Shown: positions 34,901 to 44,525, counted from the stretch's first letter. The stretch is DNA of 64,000 nucleotides from Yponomeuta sedellus (GCA_934045075.1 OW203725.1:25769714-25833713); one strand, 5' to 3'. Translations and numbers: made by a program. Notes: generated by a model not told the origin, from the letters alone.

Positions 34901-37900
34901 CGAGCTTATAAATGAATGTGATTACTATCTTCTGCAATATGAAGTTGGGCCTCAATGTCTGCTGCCCATCTCCACAGTAGTATGCCATAGGACATAACAC
35001 TGGAAGTAACTATTAACATAAACAAGCGTAGCAGTTGCGACATCACTTCACACCTAAGCCTATTAGCCAATTTTTCTATACGAGGACCCCATTGAAGCTT
35101 TTCATTGTATGTGATACCTAGAAATATAGATTCTTCTACGAGGTTTAGTTTGTCATTCCCTAATATAATATTGCTTTAAACTATTTTGACATTTGGTAGA
35201 GTGCACTTCACCTGTGCTATGGGAACGAAGCGAGGATATCTCAAACATGGAAGTAAACCCAGACTGAGGTATTTCGTAGAAATCCAGGTGTCAAATAGTG
35301 GGAATCATACCCACAAACTCGGGTTTGGTAGTCAAGCACAGTACCGCTAGACCAACAAGACAGTCGAAAGTCAGTATTTGATACACTACCAACTTAAGTT
35401 GATGCATGTATATGTTATCACTGCATTTGATTGTTCTTGATACAATTATATTACAACCAAAAACAATAAAGTGCAGTTGAAGGACGGAAGACTGTCCCAC
35501 ATGTGGCATAGATCCATTCCCTTTGAGATGATAGAGAAGGCAGTAACTTGGCTAAAGCTACCTTCCCTAGCCATGAGCAGCGATAAAAAGAAAGTCCTAG
35601 TATCAGTCCCAGACTGCACGGAGAAGTAAAGGGTACCAAGAAGAAGAAAGGAAGTTTGTTCCACTTGTAAGCAATATAATTTGGAAAAATGCTTTTGAGG
35701 GTTGTTTAGTTATATTCTTTGTTTTAATGCACTTACCCGTGCCAAAGAACAATTTAAAAACAATTTGACGACCTCTGTGGCGTAGCGGTAGCGCGTCTGC
35801 CTACCATGCAAGAGGTCCCGGGTTCGAATCCCGGCTGGAAAGAAAAAAAAAAAAAAAGTCCAGGTCTTGGATGTTTACATGTTTGTGATGTCGTTGTTTC
35901 TGGTTCCCACGACACAGGGTATCCTAGTGTGGGGCCAGAAGCAATGTATGTGCCTGTATGTAAATGTTATGTTATGTTAAAAACCTATTTAGAGGCTAAA
36001 GATTCCACCCATGCCGGGACTCGAACCCGCGACCTCTGGCTGACCGTGCTAGCGCTCTCCCAACTGAGCTAATGGGCGACTAACCGGCATCAGTGAAATT
36101 CCGAACCTCTTTACAATACTCTCTGTATTACGTACGTTATGTACGCCAATTAGCTCAGTTGGGAGAGCGCTGGCACGGTTAGCCAGAGGTCGCGGGTTCG
36201 AGCCCCGGCATGGGTGGAATCTTTAGCCTCTAAATAGGGTTTTAGAAAAGCAATTTGCCCTTCCTTTGGAATAAGCAAAGTAAGCTAAGAGGGTAGGTAG
36301 GGTGGTATAGGGGGGGCCAGCCTTCTACATATGAAATGCCTTTACAGTATTAAGCAGTGTAATGATAAACACTTTTAAATTCACAAACCAAGCTAGGCAT
36401 GTATTTGGAGGAAGTTGAATAGTTTTATATTAACAAAGAAAACTAGCCAATGATGTTCTGTGAATTTAAAAGCGACACAATTGTTCTGTGTTTATGAAAT
36501 CATTTAATATAACACTTTATACATGTATCTTTTCATATGTGAGATAAAACCAATCTCATGAACTCATGACCTGAAATCGGTCAACAACTTCGGGAAATAT
36601 TTTAGCGTTTTTTGCTAACGGTTTGTTTACATCCAGATCGCGCATCGGACCCGGAGTATAGGATTCTTACACCTATACAGAGCATTGACGTGTAATAAAT
36701 TGCCATACGTTTAACAGGACTAATCGTGCTTATAATTAGGTTCGCTAAAGGTGGCGTGGTGGCCGGGTCATCTATCTCCCTCCAAAATGGTTGAGACTGA
36801 TGATGGCTGACCTCTGCGTTATGCTCGTGAACGAGTGCTGTTCGTGTGTCTGGCCGCAGCACTTGTCATGTTTTCACGGCCTATGTAAAATAGTATTTAA
36901 TAATGCCTTAGCATTAAAAGTTATTAATGGCAATCATGGAATCTTATGCGTATAGGTGGTATCTAATGTATTAGATTTAAGAGGACTTGAGAAAAGATGG
37001 TCAGAGTGGAGTTCTTTTTCCCGCTGCCTTTTTCTGCACTACACTACGGCCCGAAGGCAGCGGCTTTCACTTTCATGTTACATTGTACTTTGACATTCAG
37101 CAAACAGAATGTAAATTCTTTACGTTGAAATAAATTGAATTGAATAAAATGTTGTTTGTCAGCGAGGTGGTGCAGTACCCGGTGGCGGGCGACAGCACTC
37201 TCGGCAAGAAGCCGGTCAAGCGCGAGCACTCGCCCGACACGCCCGACGCGCCCGATGGTCGGAGTAAGAAGATCAAGCTAGAAGCCGCAGAGGTGAGTGA
37301 ATGAATGCACTCTTTACTATTTTAAATGAATCGCTGATTTTGTTTTCACAATATCGATCAATCAGCCTATTTTTATATTCGTCTGCTGCTATCTGCTACC
37401 TTCACCAAGGAAGCCCACTTTTTTGTCTTTATGTATTCACAAATGAATTATAATATGTAAATCGTAATATACACCTCGGACATTGACTAAAAACCAGCGC
37501 TAAGGCCCTCACCCTTAGCACAACGCTGAAGCATCAAAGGGGTCACAACAGGCATCAATCAGATGCCCTTTGTGGCAGCATTGACACACCACAGGAGCTA
37601 CGCCCTGACTTCGCCCCGTCCTATCTTGTATTTATGTGAATTGACAACATTTCAAAATTGTATGGAGGTCTAATTCGAAAACCATTTCGAGATTTGGCTT
37701 TGTAAAGCACGTAAACATTTATTTCAGTTTTTTCTGTGGTTGCATTTCGGAGAAAATGGTAAAAACACAAAAATACGCTGATGACGTCACACCATGGCTC
37801 TCAGTGAACATGCCTGTGCCACGATAAAAAAAAAGTCAATTTCAAGATCTAACCTAAAAAATTACTTTGTGTGTATTTAGTAATTTTTCGATACGAAATG

Positions 37901-40148
37901 ATGGGCGATGATGATGTGACAACTTGGAAACCAATGACTCTGCAGTATTGCTTCGTGAACAGATTGAACAAAATTGAGTAGAGAGAAATAAATTTAACAC
38001 TACACAAAGTTTGTTTACGTTACGCAAGGCAAACACAACATAAGTATCAGGGTTACCATACTTTATACTACCATTATAAATAACCTTGAAAAAGTAGCTA
38101 CAAAAGTAACAAACTGGCAGCAAAAACACTCCGAAAGCAGATAAAGGCTTCGCTAACACAAAGTGCATTTAAAAAAAGGAACAACTACATACATAAGGGA
38201 CGATGAATTGAACTAAGCTGATTTAATTGTATAAAAGAAAAACATATTTGCAGATGTTAAAAAAATACAGAAACTGTTTTTTAACATGGCCCTGGCAATA
38301 CTAAAATGACATTTGTTAGTAACTATGTTTTTTTAGGATATTAGGCTATAGAAAACATATTGTGAGCCTCGTTGTTTCGTCACTTCCGGTAAAAATATTT
38401 TAAACTTTAAAATTTATAAAATATAAGAAAACGTGCGTGTTTCATAAAATAAAAAAATATGGGTCGTTTTATTTTGTATCTAGTTTCCTTTAAGACAATA
38501 AAATACGTGTGCTAAAAAAATGAAATGTTGTCAATTGTTTTGCTTTTCCTTTGTTTTGTAATTATGAGTGGATTTCCTTCTTATTTTTTTTTATATTTGT
38601 ACTAGCTGTGCCCCGTGGTGTCACCCGCGGTTTATCGATTTTTCCATGGGAATAAGATATTTTACCACAGTAAAACGTAGCCTATGTGCAGGGTGTCAGC
38701 AAATTTTATTGAAATCGCTTCAGCCGTTTAGACGTGAAGAAGTAACAAACATACACACTCACAAACTTTCGCCTTTATAATATTAGTGTGATGAAGTGCT
38801 GCCCTAAAAATCCTAACTAATTAAATAAAAATATACTGCTCAAAACAATGGGGAAATAATTATACTATTTTTATTTTTAATGCACTAACCCGTGCTAAGG
38901 ACAAATTTAAAAACCTATTAAGAGGCTAAATTTCACCCATGCCGTAATACCCATATACGTAATACAGAGAATAGTGTAGAGGTTCTAAATTTCACTGATG
39001 CCGGTGAGTCGCCCATTGGCTCAATTGGTAGAGCGCTGGCACGGATAGCCAGAGGTTGCGGGTTCGAGTCCCGGCATGGGTGAAATTTTTAGCCTCTAAA
39101 TAGGTTTTTAAAAATGGGGAAATAAACTGAAAAAATATATATCCAAGTTTAAATCACGAGATTAATCTCGTGACACTTTCCCTGAATATTGAGCGCGCTC
39201 TACACTCGCTCGCGATTCTTGCTGTGAATTCTCGCCGCGATTCGCGCCGTGCACTTCCCGTTTAAATGTGTCTCTCCACACTCGCGAAGCCTCGCAGTCT
39301 CGTTCGCGGCCTCAAAGAAAATGGATGATGACGTGATTGTCCCAGCTGCGGTGACGCTCTGTGCTATATCGTATTACAATTACCTAGATATGTATTAAAA
39401 AAAAGACACAAATAAAAAAGAGATGGAGAAAAAGACGATGGTGGATGACTCAAATCCATCGCGGGAGAACCAGTATTGGTTCGGATTGAAAACACTCAAT
39501 ATTCCGTGTAGTACTCATTTTAAAAAAATAACGGTACTAAGTACGCAATAATGCACAACCACTTGCGACGGCGTCTTCTCAGCTACTGCGAAAAACTGCG
39601 AGTGTAGTTGCGTTCGCGTTCGCGCGCCGTGAACCAAGCGCGAACCTTTGTCGCGGGACAAAAAACCGACAACGAACGGGGGACGGCGCGAAGCGTGAAC
39701 TCACGTTCACGCTTCGCGCCGTCCACGCGCGAAACCATCTACACACGCGTTTCGCGGCTTTCGCGGCCTTTCGCGCCGCGAGTGTAGAGCGCGCTTTACT
39801 AATTGCATTCAATCGAAACAAAACTCCGGCGCGGCTTGAACTAGAGTTTGCGGTTCAGCCCTGAGTGTCCGATCGTCAAGTTTCCTAACATACGAATGCT
39901 TGGCTCAACAGGACGATCCCGCGACGCCGACGCCAAAGAAGAAGAAGGTGAAGCAAGAGGTGAAGGAGGAGCCCGAGGAGGCGCAGGAGAACGGCACCGA
40001 GCCCGCCTCTGAGAAGAAAAAGAAGAAGAAGAAGAAATCCATCAGCCAGGAAGACGGCGCGGCGGCCCAGGAGGAGCAGGAGCAGCCCGCGCCCAGAAGT
40101 GACAAGAAGAAGAAAAAGAAGAGACAGTCTGAAGCCGCAGAAGACTAG
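31895..40148 (+). CDS. NOP58: NOP58, box C/D snoRNP core protein (spliced, five coding exons)
   Basis: NOP58 is a nucleolar core protein of box C/D snoRNPs, acting with NOP56, fibrillarin and 15.5K/SNU13 to guide 2'-O-methylation of rRNA and to assemble U3-type snoRNPs. Five exons join in frame to about 545 residues, close to the usual 510-530 plus tail. Order seen: N-terminal domain opening MLVLFETPAGYAIFK; coiled-coil/NOSIC region with [20 protein letters not shown] at about residues 178-197; the Nop domain signature GARLIAHAGSLMNLAKHPAS at about 296-315, then EKALFRALK; and a lysine-rich C-terminus with runs of Lys and KKE/D-type charge, typical of NOP58 and distinguishing it from NOP56 together with the N-terminus. 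All introns are GT-AG. No frameshift or missing key residue is seen. It is single-copy in this window and is the only convincing host gene. Confidence 0.96.
32065..32262 (+). repeat. Interspersed repeat in NOP58 intron 1
   Basis: Same family as 29640-29880, here in forward orientation (GTGAAGGAAAACATCGCGA at the start, GGTCCCTTCACC at the end). It fills about half of the 438-bp intron 1. Confidence 0.65.
32378..32454 (+). CDS. NOP58: NOP58 coding exon 2
   Basis: Acceptor TTTTTTTGGTGCAG, then 77 bases coding LLDESKLSQIEDLHQEFNTP and on, and donor GTAAGT. It ends after two bases of a codon and joins exon 3 to give SAVVKLKNF, matching the family. Confidence 0.93.
32555..33703 (+). CDS. NOP58: NOP58 coding exon 3 (NOSIC and Nop domains)
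   Basis: This exon of 1149 bases carries residues about 41-424, including the whole NOSIC and Nop core. The acceptor is TTGTTTTAG. The donor is AAAAG-GTCTGT, a GT site with weak agreement to the consensus beyond GT. The frame stays open for 29 more codons into the intron (stop at 33789-33791), so an unspliced form would lose the lysine-rich tail. The join to exon 4 restores the Ser in KSEVVQYP, as in homologues. Confidence 0.94.
33965..34028 (+). repeat. 31-bp direct duplication in intron 3
   Basis: Two consecutive copies of a 31-base AT-rich unit beginning TTTGTAATGTAAAATTATAT, at 33965-33995 and 33996-34026. Confidence 0.8.
34384..35165 (-). pseudogene. LINE fragment in NOP58 intron 3 (RT thumb to 3' UTR)
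   Basis: On the minus strand from 35165, one uninterrupted stretch reads VEESIFLGITYNEKLQWGP, then ANRLRCEVMSQLLRL and SVMSYGILLWRWAADIEAQL. This is the region just after the RT catalytic core of CR1/Jockey-type LINEs (LGI....LQW...I, YGI..WG). A stop follows at about 34900. The part down to 34384 matches the repeat at 15020-15180 and 14465-14525 and is probably its 3' UTR. It is antisense to NOP58. Confidence 0.7.
35205..35372 (-). mobile_element. tRNA-derived SINE, family B, in intron 3
   Basis: The minus strand shows GGTCTAGCGGTACTG (box A region), GGGTATGATTCCCAC (box B region) and the tail with CCTCAGTCTGGGTTTAC, as in the copies at 4.2 and 11.7 kb. It lies immediately next to the LINE fragment. 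Confidence 0.6.
35715..36247. mobile_element. Palindromic SINE (family A) with a nested SINE, intron 3
   Basis: The left part is the complement of the family A tail (TTTTAATGCACTTACCCGTGCC), interrupted by another SINE at 35762-35976, and resumes at about 35980 with AAAACCTATTTAGAGGCTAAA, a reverse tRNA-like body (36008-36080) and part of the 5' domain. At about 36135-36145 it switches to forward orientation with a second tRNA-like body (36148-36220), ending AGCCTCTAAATAGGG. The two arms could pair over about 100 bp in the NOP58 pre-mRNA. No convincing outer TSD was found. Confidence 0.75.
35762..35976 (+). mobile_element. tRNA-derived SINE, family C, nested in the palindromic SINE
   Basis: The head GACCTCTGTGGCGTAGCGGT and box B GGTTCGAATCC are followed by an A run, then GGTCTTGGATGTTTACATG and GGTATCCTAGTGTGGGGCC, ending in repeated GTTAT. 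TTAAAAAC at 35754-35761 and 35977-35984 is the likely short TSD. A diverged relative is at 55289-55500. It must be younger than the family A element it splits. Confidence 0.7.
36965..37110 (+). repeat. Dispersed repeat just upstream of NOP58 exon 4
   Basis: Second copy of the repeat at 7045-7185, in the same orientation. It ends about 50 bp before the exon 4 acceptor, so the branch-point region is next to inserted DNA. Confidence 0.6.
37163..37292 (+). CDS. NOP58: NOP58 coding exon 4
   Basis: Acceptor GTTGTTTGTCAG, 130 bases coding (S)EVVQYPVAGDSTLGKKPVK and continuing to KKIKLEAAE, with donor GTGAGT. The opening GDSTL motif matches the start of the NOP58 tail in other animals. It is GC-rich compared with the introns on both sides. 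Confidence 0.92.
37293..38601 (+). other. NOP58 intron 4, first part: no RNA gene found
   Basis: NOP58 introns host box C/D snoRNAs in some animals, so this was read for C (RTGATGA) and D (CTGA) boxes. ATGATGA-like strings at about 37900-37915 have no D box at the right distance with a closing stem, so no snoRNA is called. Confidence 0.4.
38602..38791 (-). mobile_element. Non-autonomous Helitron-like element in intron 4
   Basis: On the minus strand it starts TCACACTAATATTATAAAGG and ends CAGCTAG, inserted between A and T. A hairpin (CCGCGGGTG / CACCACGG) lies about 10 bases before the CTAG end, as Helitrons require. A relative with the same ends is at 46143-46351. Confidence 0.7.
38860..39112 (+). 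mobile_element. SINE family A with inverted 5' part, intron 4
   Basis: A 13-bp TSD, AATGGGGAAATAA, flanks it (38847-38859, 39113-39125). The left 80 bp is the complement of the SINE tail and 3' part (from TTTTTAATGCACTAACCCGTGC to CACCCATGCC). At about 38945 it switches to forward orientation with a truncated 5' domain, a tRNA-like body (about 39011-39081) and the end AGCCTCTAAATAGGTTTTTA. Confidence 0.85.
39191..39795. mobile_element. TIR DNA element in intron 4, close to exon 5
   Basis: Ends AGCGCGCTCTACACTCGC (39192 on) and its complement at about 39778-39795 are 18-bp terminal inverted repeats. Inside, many GCGAA/TTCGCG words recur, and a perfect 20-bp hairpin sits at 39681-39724. It has no transposase. 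No clear TSD was found, so the superfamily is open. It ends about 115 bp before the exon 5 acceptor. Confidence 0.65.
39912..40148 (+). CDS. NOP58: NOP58 coding exon 5 (lysine-rich tail)
   Basis: The acceptor is GGCTCAACAG, with a plausible branch CTAAC about 25 bases earlier. It codes 78 residues starting DDPATPTPKKKKVKQEVKEE, with runs of up to eight lysines and acidic spacers, and stops at TAG 40146-40148. A charged Lys tail is the nucleolar-targeting feature of this family. Confidence 0.92.
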   Translation, partial: DDPATPTPKKKKVKQEVKEEPEEAQENGTEPASEKKKKKKKKSISQEDGAAAQEEQEQPAPRSDKKKKKKRQSEAAED

Positions 40149-40530
40149 GTGCTACCTCACATAGGCTAAGTGGAATGAATGGTGCGCGACTGGCGGGTGA
40201 ACGCGTCATGCCAAACGGGTAGGAATGTATCAAGTGCGCTCAGATTATCAGGGTCGGCGCTCCGAGAGTGATGTTTGCGTTATTCGCACGCCTGTTTCTT
40301 TCTGGTGTTGGGTGCTTGGCCGGAAAGAGATAGACGAAGAATGAAATCAAAATCGCGTTCGGTGTAAGGCCCTGTGTCAAGTCTTTAGGATTAAGTTACG
40401 CGTTTAAGGGAATCCTATATTTGATAGGCCATTTTATTGTTTATAAGAGATGTTATGTTAAATCTTGTATGAAAAAATGTGATATCACTGATACGAGAAG
40501 TTAACAATAAATTTTAGAAAACATTTATTT
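40149..40530 (+). other. NOP58 3' UTR
   Basis: Extends from the TAG stop to just past the AATAAA at 40506-40511. It is GC-poor after about 40380. No other element was noticed. Confidence 0.6.
40506..40511 (+). terminator. NOP58 poly(A) signal AATAAA
   Basis: First AATAAA downstream of the stop codon, about 360 bases after it. Cleavage is expected about 10-30 bases further on. Confidence 0.7.
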
Positions 40531-40894
40531 AGTATTTTTCTGAAAAGTTCCTAGTCCATGACTCGGTTTGACACATTCGTTAGAAAACAGTGACCTGAAC
40601 ATTGGGTATTGTAATTAAGTCGCAACTCATTATTAATATTATAATATCAATATTTAATCAGTTCGTATAGTATTTTCTAAGGTTAACACGAGTACTAGAC
40701 ATAATTAAAACTGTTTTAGTACGGATTTCACTCCTTTATTATATTTTTTACAGTTACAATCAGTTCGTACCTACTCGTCCATAAGCCTCAGACATAAGCC
40801 ATAAGCGTCCTCGGCCATCCTCTATCCAGCTTCTGCCAACTAGTTTTCGATTGAGAAAATTTGTCTGAAATCAGTAATCTTGGAAACAACTAAT

Positions 40895-41111
40895 AACTAA
40901 AAACCTATTAAGAGGCTAAAGTTCCACCCATGCCGGGATTCGAACCCGCGACCTCTGGCTATCCGTGCCAGCGCTCTTTCCAACTGAGCTAATGGGCGAC
41001 TCACCAGAGGTCGCGGGTTCGAATCCCGGCATGGGTTGAATTTATAGCCTCTTAATAGGTTTTAAATTTGTCTTTAGCACGGGTTAGTGCATTAAAAATA
41101 AAAATACTTAT
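40895..41111 (+). mobile_element. Palindromic SINE family A insertion downstream of NOP58
   Basis: A 10-bp direct repeat, AACAACTAAT, at 40885-40894 and 41112-41121. The left half (from AAAACCTATTAAGAGGCTAAA) is a reverse SINE 3' part and tRNA-like body. At about 41003-41007 it switches to forward, giving CAGAGGTCGCGGGTTCGAAT, the family tail and an A-rich end. The arms pair over about 60 bp. Confidence 0.8.
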
Positions 41112-41369
41112 AACAACTAATTAAACAATAATGTTCCTAATTTAATAATATATCAAATCCTCTCAGTACCGTTTGTTCGGTATATGGCAGATTCTGAATT
41201 GGACAGAATCGTGATTCGGCAGATTCTCTATACAACAGATTCTCTATTCGACAGAATCGCCATTTGGCAGAATCGCTATATGGCAGAAAGAGTACAGTCG
41301 GGCACAATTTGTCTCAAGTACCTCCAAGCCAGCTCTGCACTAAAATTCCTCTAAAGACAGAGTTACTTT

Positions 41370-41401
41370 CGCATTCATAATATACTGATATTATGAATGC
41401 G
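41370..41401. repeat. Perfect 14-bp hairpin inside the hAT-like element
   Basis: CGCATTCATAATAT and its complement around loop ACTG. Confidence 0.8.
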
Positions 41402-41532
41402 AGGATATGGATATGGATTTTTTTTTAAATTTAGAAGTCCATAGGAACTACTTTGATACATATATAGATAACTCTGTTAGAAAAACGAAACAAGTAGACA
41501 TAATTGTTCAGGCAACTATAAAGGGCGATATA

Positions 41533-42391
41533 GGGGGGTGTTTTCTCGTGGTCCCATTATTTTGTCCCGTTATCGTCATCAACGGGTCAACGAGCGTATG
41601 ATGTCTCCTGTATAACAAATTTTCACTGGTTTTTCGCGTTTCTCTCCTTACGTTGCTCGTAGACATTCCTACATATTATTTGTTTAATTCTTACTGTTTC
41701 ATTGTAGAAAAGAAGTACTGAGATTGAAATGGGTTGTATATTGTATATTTAGTCAGTACCAACTAATTACTTCATCCGGGTCGAGTTTTGATGTTGGAAA
41801 AGTACTAGGCTCTCACGGAAATATAGGAGGTAATTTTTATAATTCAAATATATTATTATTAAATTCTTCTTTATTAAATTATATTATTATTAAATTTCTC
41901 TTAAATTTTAAGTTATTAAATATAACTTAAAATTTAAGAGAAAAATCTAAAATAGTTTACTAGTTTCGTAATGTTCGCCTCCTACTTCCTATTAGAAATA
42001 CTGTAGACTAAAATATAGTCTACAGTACTCCCAAAAAAACAAGTAGGTATCTTTCTCTAATCCGATTTTTTCTCGAGATCTTACGATTTCATGGAAGCCT
42101 AATACTTTTTTCCACTCGGAACACATATTTAGAAGGAGCCGCAGAGAACGATCTTCCTTTATGGTTAGCCTAAAAGCAGAAAGAAGAACGTTCTTTCTTT
42201 ATATGAGCGCCTAATACTTTCTGCTAAAACAGTTTATAAGTTATAAAAAATACAATAAACTTTGTTTTGTATGTATATATTGCTATCTCTATTTGTCCAT
42301 TATACAGAGGGGATCATCTTAATAGTTTATCCCTCGTGGACCCGTTGATGAGGGTAACGGGACAAAATAATGGGACCACGAGAAAACACCG
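41533..42391. mobile_element. Inner TIR element nested in the hAT-like element
   Basis: The left end (about 41538-41596) and right end (about 42335-42390) are inverted repeats of about 55 bp: GGTGTTTTCTCGTGGTCCC, then ATTATTTTGTCCCGTTA and CATCAACGGGTC. GATATA at 41527-41532 and 42392-42397 may be its TSD. The middle holds perfect hairpins at 41895-41943 (21-bp stem) and 41999-42027 (12-bp stem). It is non-coding. Confidence 0.65.
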
Positions 42392-43354
42392 GATATACTC
42401 GTAAGTGTAAGAGAATGTCTGAAACGACTGTGTAAAATAAATTGCATATTCATAATTTTATTTTAAGTTCTAAAGAATTGATTCAAAATTATTTTAATTT
42501 TATGTTGTTTGATTACTTTAAATTTGAAATACTTAACGGTTTTTAATTAAATTCCAATTCCTCTTAACTGCCTGTACTTCTGCCGTGTAGCTAATCTGTC
42601 GAATTCAGAATCTGTCCAATCCAAGAATCTGTCGTGTGGCGAATCTGCCGAATCTCGATTCTGTCGAATTCAGAATCTGCCGTATACCGAATAACTGCTC
42701 AGTACACATAATTATCAAAAGATGTTATTAGAATAATAAAAAAATATTGTGCGAGCGAGACAAGCTTCGCTTCACGTAAGAACAGCCTAAGTGTCAAGAA
42801 CAAATTGAGTTCTATACTATACGCTCTACTGCGGGTTAAACGTACCTAACGTAAGGACGCCATAAAAAATGAGTCGTGACATTCACAAAGTACATACCTG
42901 ATGGTGATGGCGGTTTCACTTGAAAATATGTGTGTAGTAGAACCAGCAATAACGGTGCGAGTCAAAAGTCGCTACCTACTTTCCACTACATTAATAGCTT
43001 ATCTCAGCACACCAGACAAAAGTCTACGAAACTAGTGGAAAACTACTAGCATTTGTTTTTATCAGGTACATTGGATTTGATGCTTTTGTGCGTGCGAACT
43101 AGAAGCGGCAATGAATAGAGAACATTTGTCAAAAATAGTGGCTTTGTAGAAATTAACCAACTGCTGTCACTTTTTCTCAGGTGCTTGTGAATGAAACGGT
43201 TCCAAACATACAATTTTGGGTTCCAGCCAGTGTAATAAAGTCAATACAACTGATCAATGCAATGGCAACCAACGAATGTCGAAAAATAATAATCGGTCTT
43301 GTCTTGAATTGACACGGAATGGGCTAAACTTTTTAATTAAACTAAACCAAAAAT

Positions 43355-43438
43355 CCCGGCACGGGTGGAATTTTTAGTATCAAAATAGGTTTTTAAAAAT
43401 TGTCCTTAGCACGGGTTAGTGCATTAAAAAAAAGAATA
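43355..43438 (+). mobile_element. 5'-truncated SINE family A copy
   Basis: A 12-bp TSD, TAAACCAAAAAT, at 43343-43354 and 43439-43450. The body begins inside the tRNA-like 3' part (CCCGGCACGGGTGG) and runs through ATAGGTTTTTAAAAATTG and GCACGGGTTAGTGC to an A-rich end. It shows the true 3' end of the family. Confidence 0.85.
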
Positions 43439-43623
43439 TAAACCAAAAATGTTGATCGCCGTTGATATTTATGAACTAAATGAAGGGTCGTAACGTTGTC
43501 GCGCGGTACCTATGATCACAGTATGATATAATGATAAAATTTCCCATTTCGTGTCAAGACGTGACTTTGGCAGAATTTTTCGATATCGGCCGGATGTCAT
43601 TTCAACAAGAAATAAAATAGAAT

Positions 43624-43678
43624 CTTCTTCTTCAGGCTACCTATATTATGTAGTCCATTGCTGACTACATAATATAAA
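43624..43678 (-). mobile_element. 55-bp palindromic LINE-tail insertion
   Basis: The direct repeat AAAATAGAAT at 43614-43623 and 43679-43688 flanks it. On the minus strand it ends in the GAA-type tail of the RTE-like family (TAGCCTGAAGAAGAAG). Its other end is a 14-bp inverted copy of the adjoining sequence: 43642-43655 pairs with 43663-43676 round a 7-base loop. Confidence 0.75.
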
Positions 43679-44429
43679 AAAATAGAATATTGCCAGCTTG
43701 TCAATTTTGAAGTGGTTTGAAGTACAGCAGACGACACCGAACAAACTTTATTAAGTTGTACCTATAGTGTGTTAAGTAATGTACTTAGTTTTAAAAATAT
43801 GTATTATTTTAGTTTGCAGAACATTCATTTAGCTCACACTACGTAGTTCAAAATCTTCACAAAGAAATCAAAATTAGTAATAAAAAAATGCTCATTTCGT
43901 GTAAAGACGACAGAAGTTGTCAACATCGGCTGGTTGCTATAGAAAAAATAATAATAAGTTTATTCACAGAACATAACTGTGAGTTTATTAAAATAAAAAG
44001 CGTATGGGCCATTCGGTAGAAAGTATCAAGTGAAGGTTTTTACTGCAATTAAATTTGCTGGTGTATACCACAGAGAATATAATCACTACGTTTTGTGTAT
44101 ACAATAACCGGCTTTAACACCGGTCTTTTAATTGAATCTAATTTTTATAAATAAGATTCTTTCGTGTACATAATAAAATAAAATGCGTAAGGGCGCATTC
44201 GCTACGAATATTAATATATCTCGCATTGCACTCCCGTGCTGGCCCTGCAAAGGGTCTCACTCTCCTCTTGTCACGAGTTTGCCTGCTTGTTGGTTGCTAA
44301 GCTCAATCTATTTGATAATCTACCCTACATCGTAATTAAATTAGGTACCAACACGGTACCAAATATTAAATCTAGAAAGTTAGTTTGTTTACTTTATTAC
44401 GATGAATCTATCACAGTATGTACGAGTAG

Positions 44430-44525
44430 TTGTCGGCGTCGTCATCGTCGTCGTCAGTAGTCCACTGCTGGACACAGCCCTCCCCTAAAGAGCGCCACGT
44501 TGTGCTATCATAGGGGGTAATGCCC
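44430..44525 (-). pseudogene. RTE-type LINE 3' end with GAC repeat tail
   Basis: The minus strand reads TTWRSLGEGCVQQWTTDDDD, the ORF2 C-terminus running into a GAC/GAT microsatellite (44437-44457) instead of the GAA tail of its relatives. Severely truncated. Confidence 0.7.

Larger units (their letters stand above)
41170..42697. mobile_element. Non-autonomous DNA element with 8-bp TSD (hAT-like)
   Basis: CTCAGTAC at 41162-41169 and 42698-42705 is an 8-bp target duplication. Inverted termini match from TTCGGTATA.GGCAGATTCTG onward for about 50 bp and continue as subterminal arrays of GGCAGATTC / GACAGAATC words (41188-41290 and 42590-42685). An 8-bp TSD with subterminal repeats suggests hAT. 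No transposase frame is present. A second inverted-repeat element sits inside it. Confidence 0.75.

Noticed and set aside
35769..35840. tRNA-Gly-like gene in NOP58 intron 3
   Set aside because: Box A and B are present, but the acceptor stem does not close and a SINE tail with TSD-like repeats follows.
37880..38010. Box C/D snoRNA in NOP58 intron 4
   Set aside because: ATGATGA-like C boxes occur, but there is no CTGA D box at the right distance and no terminal stem.
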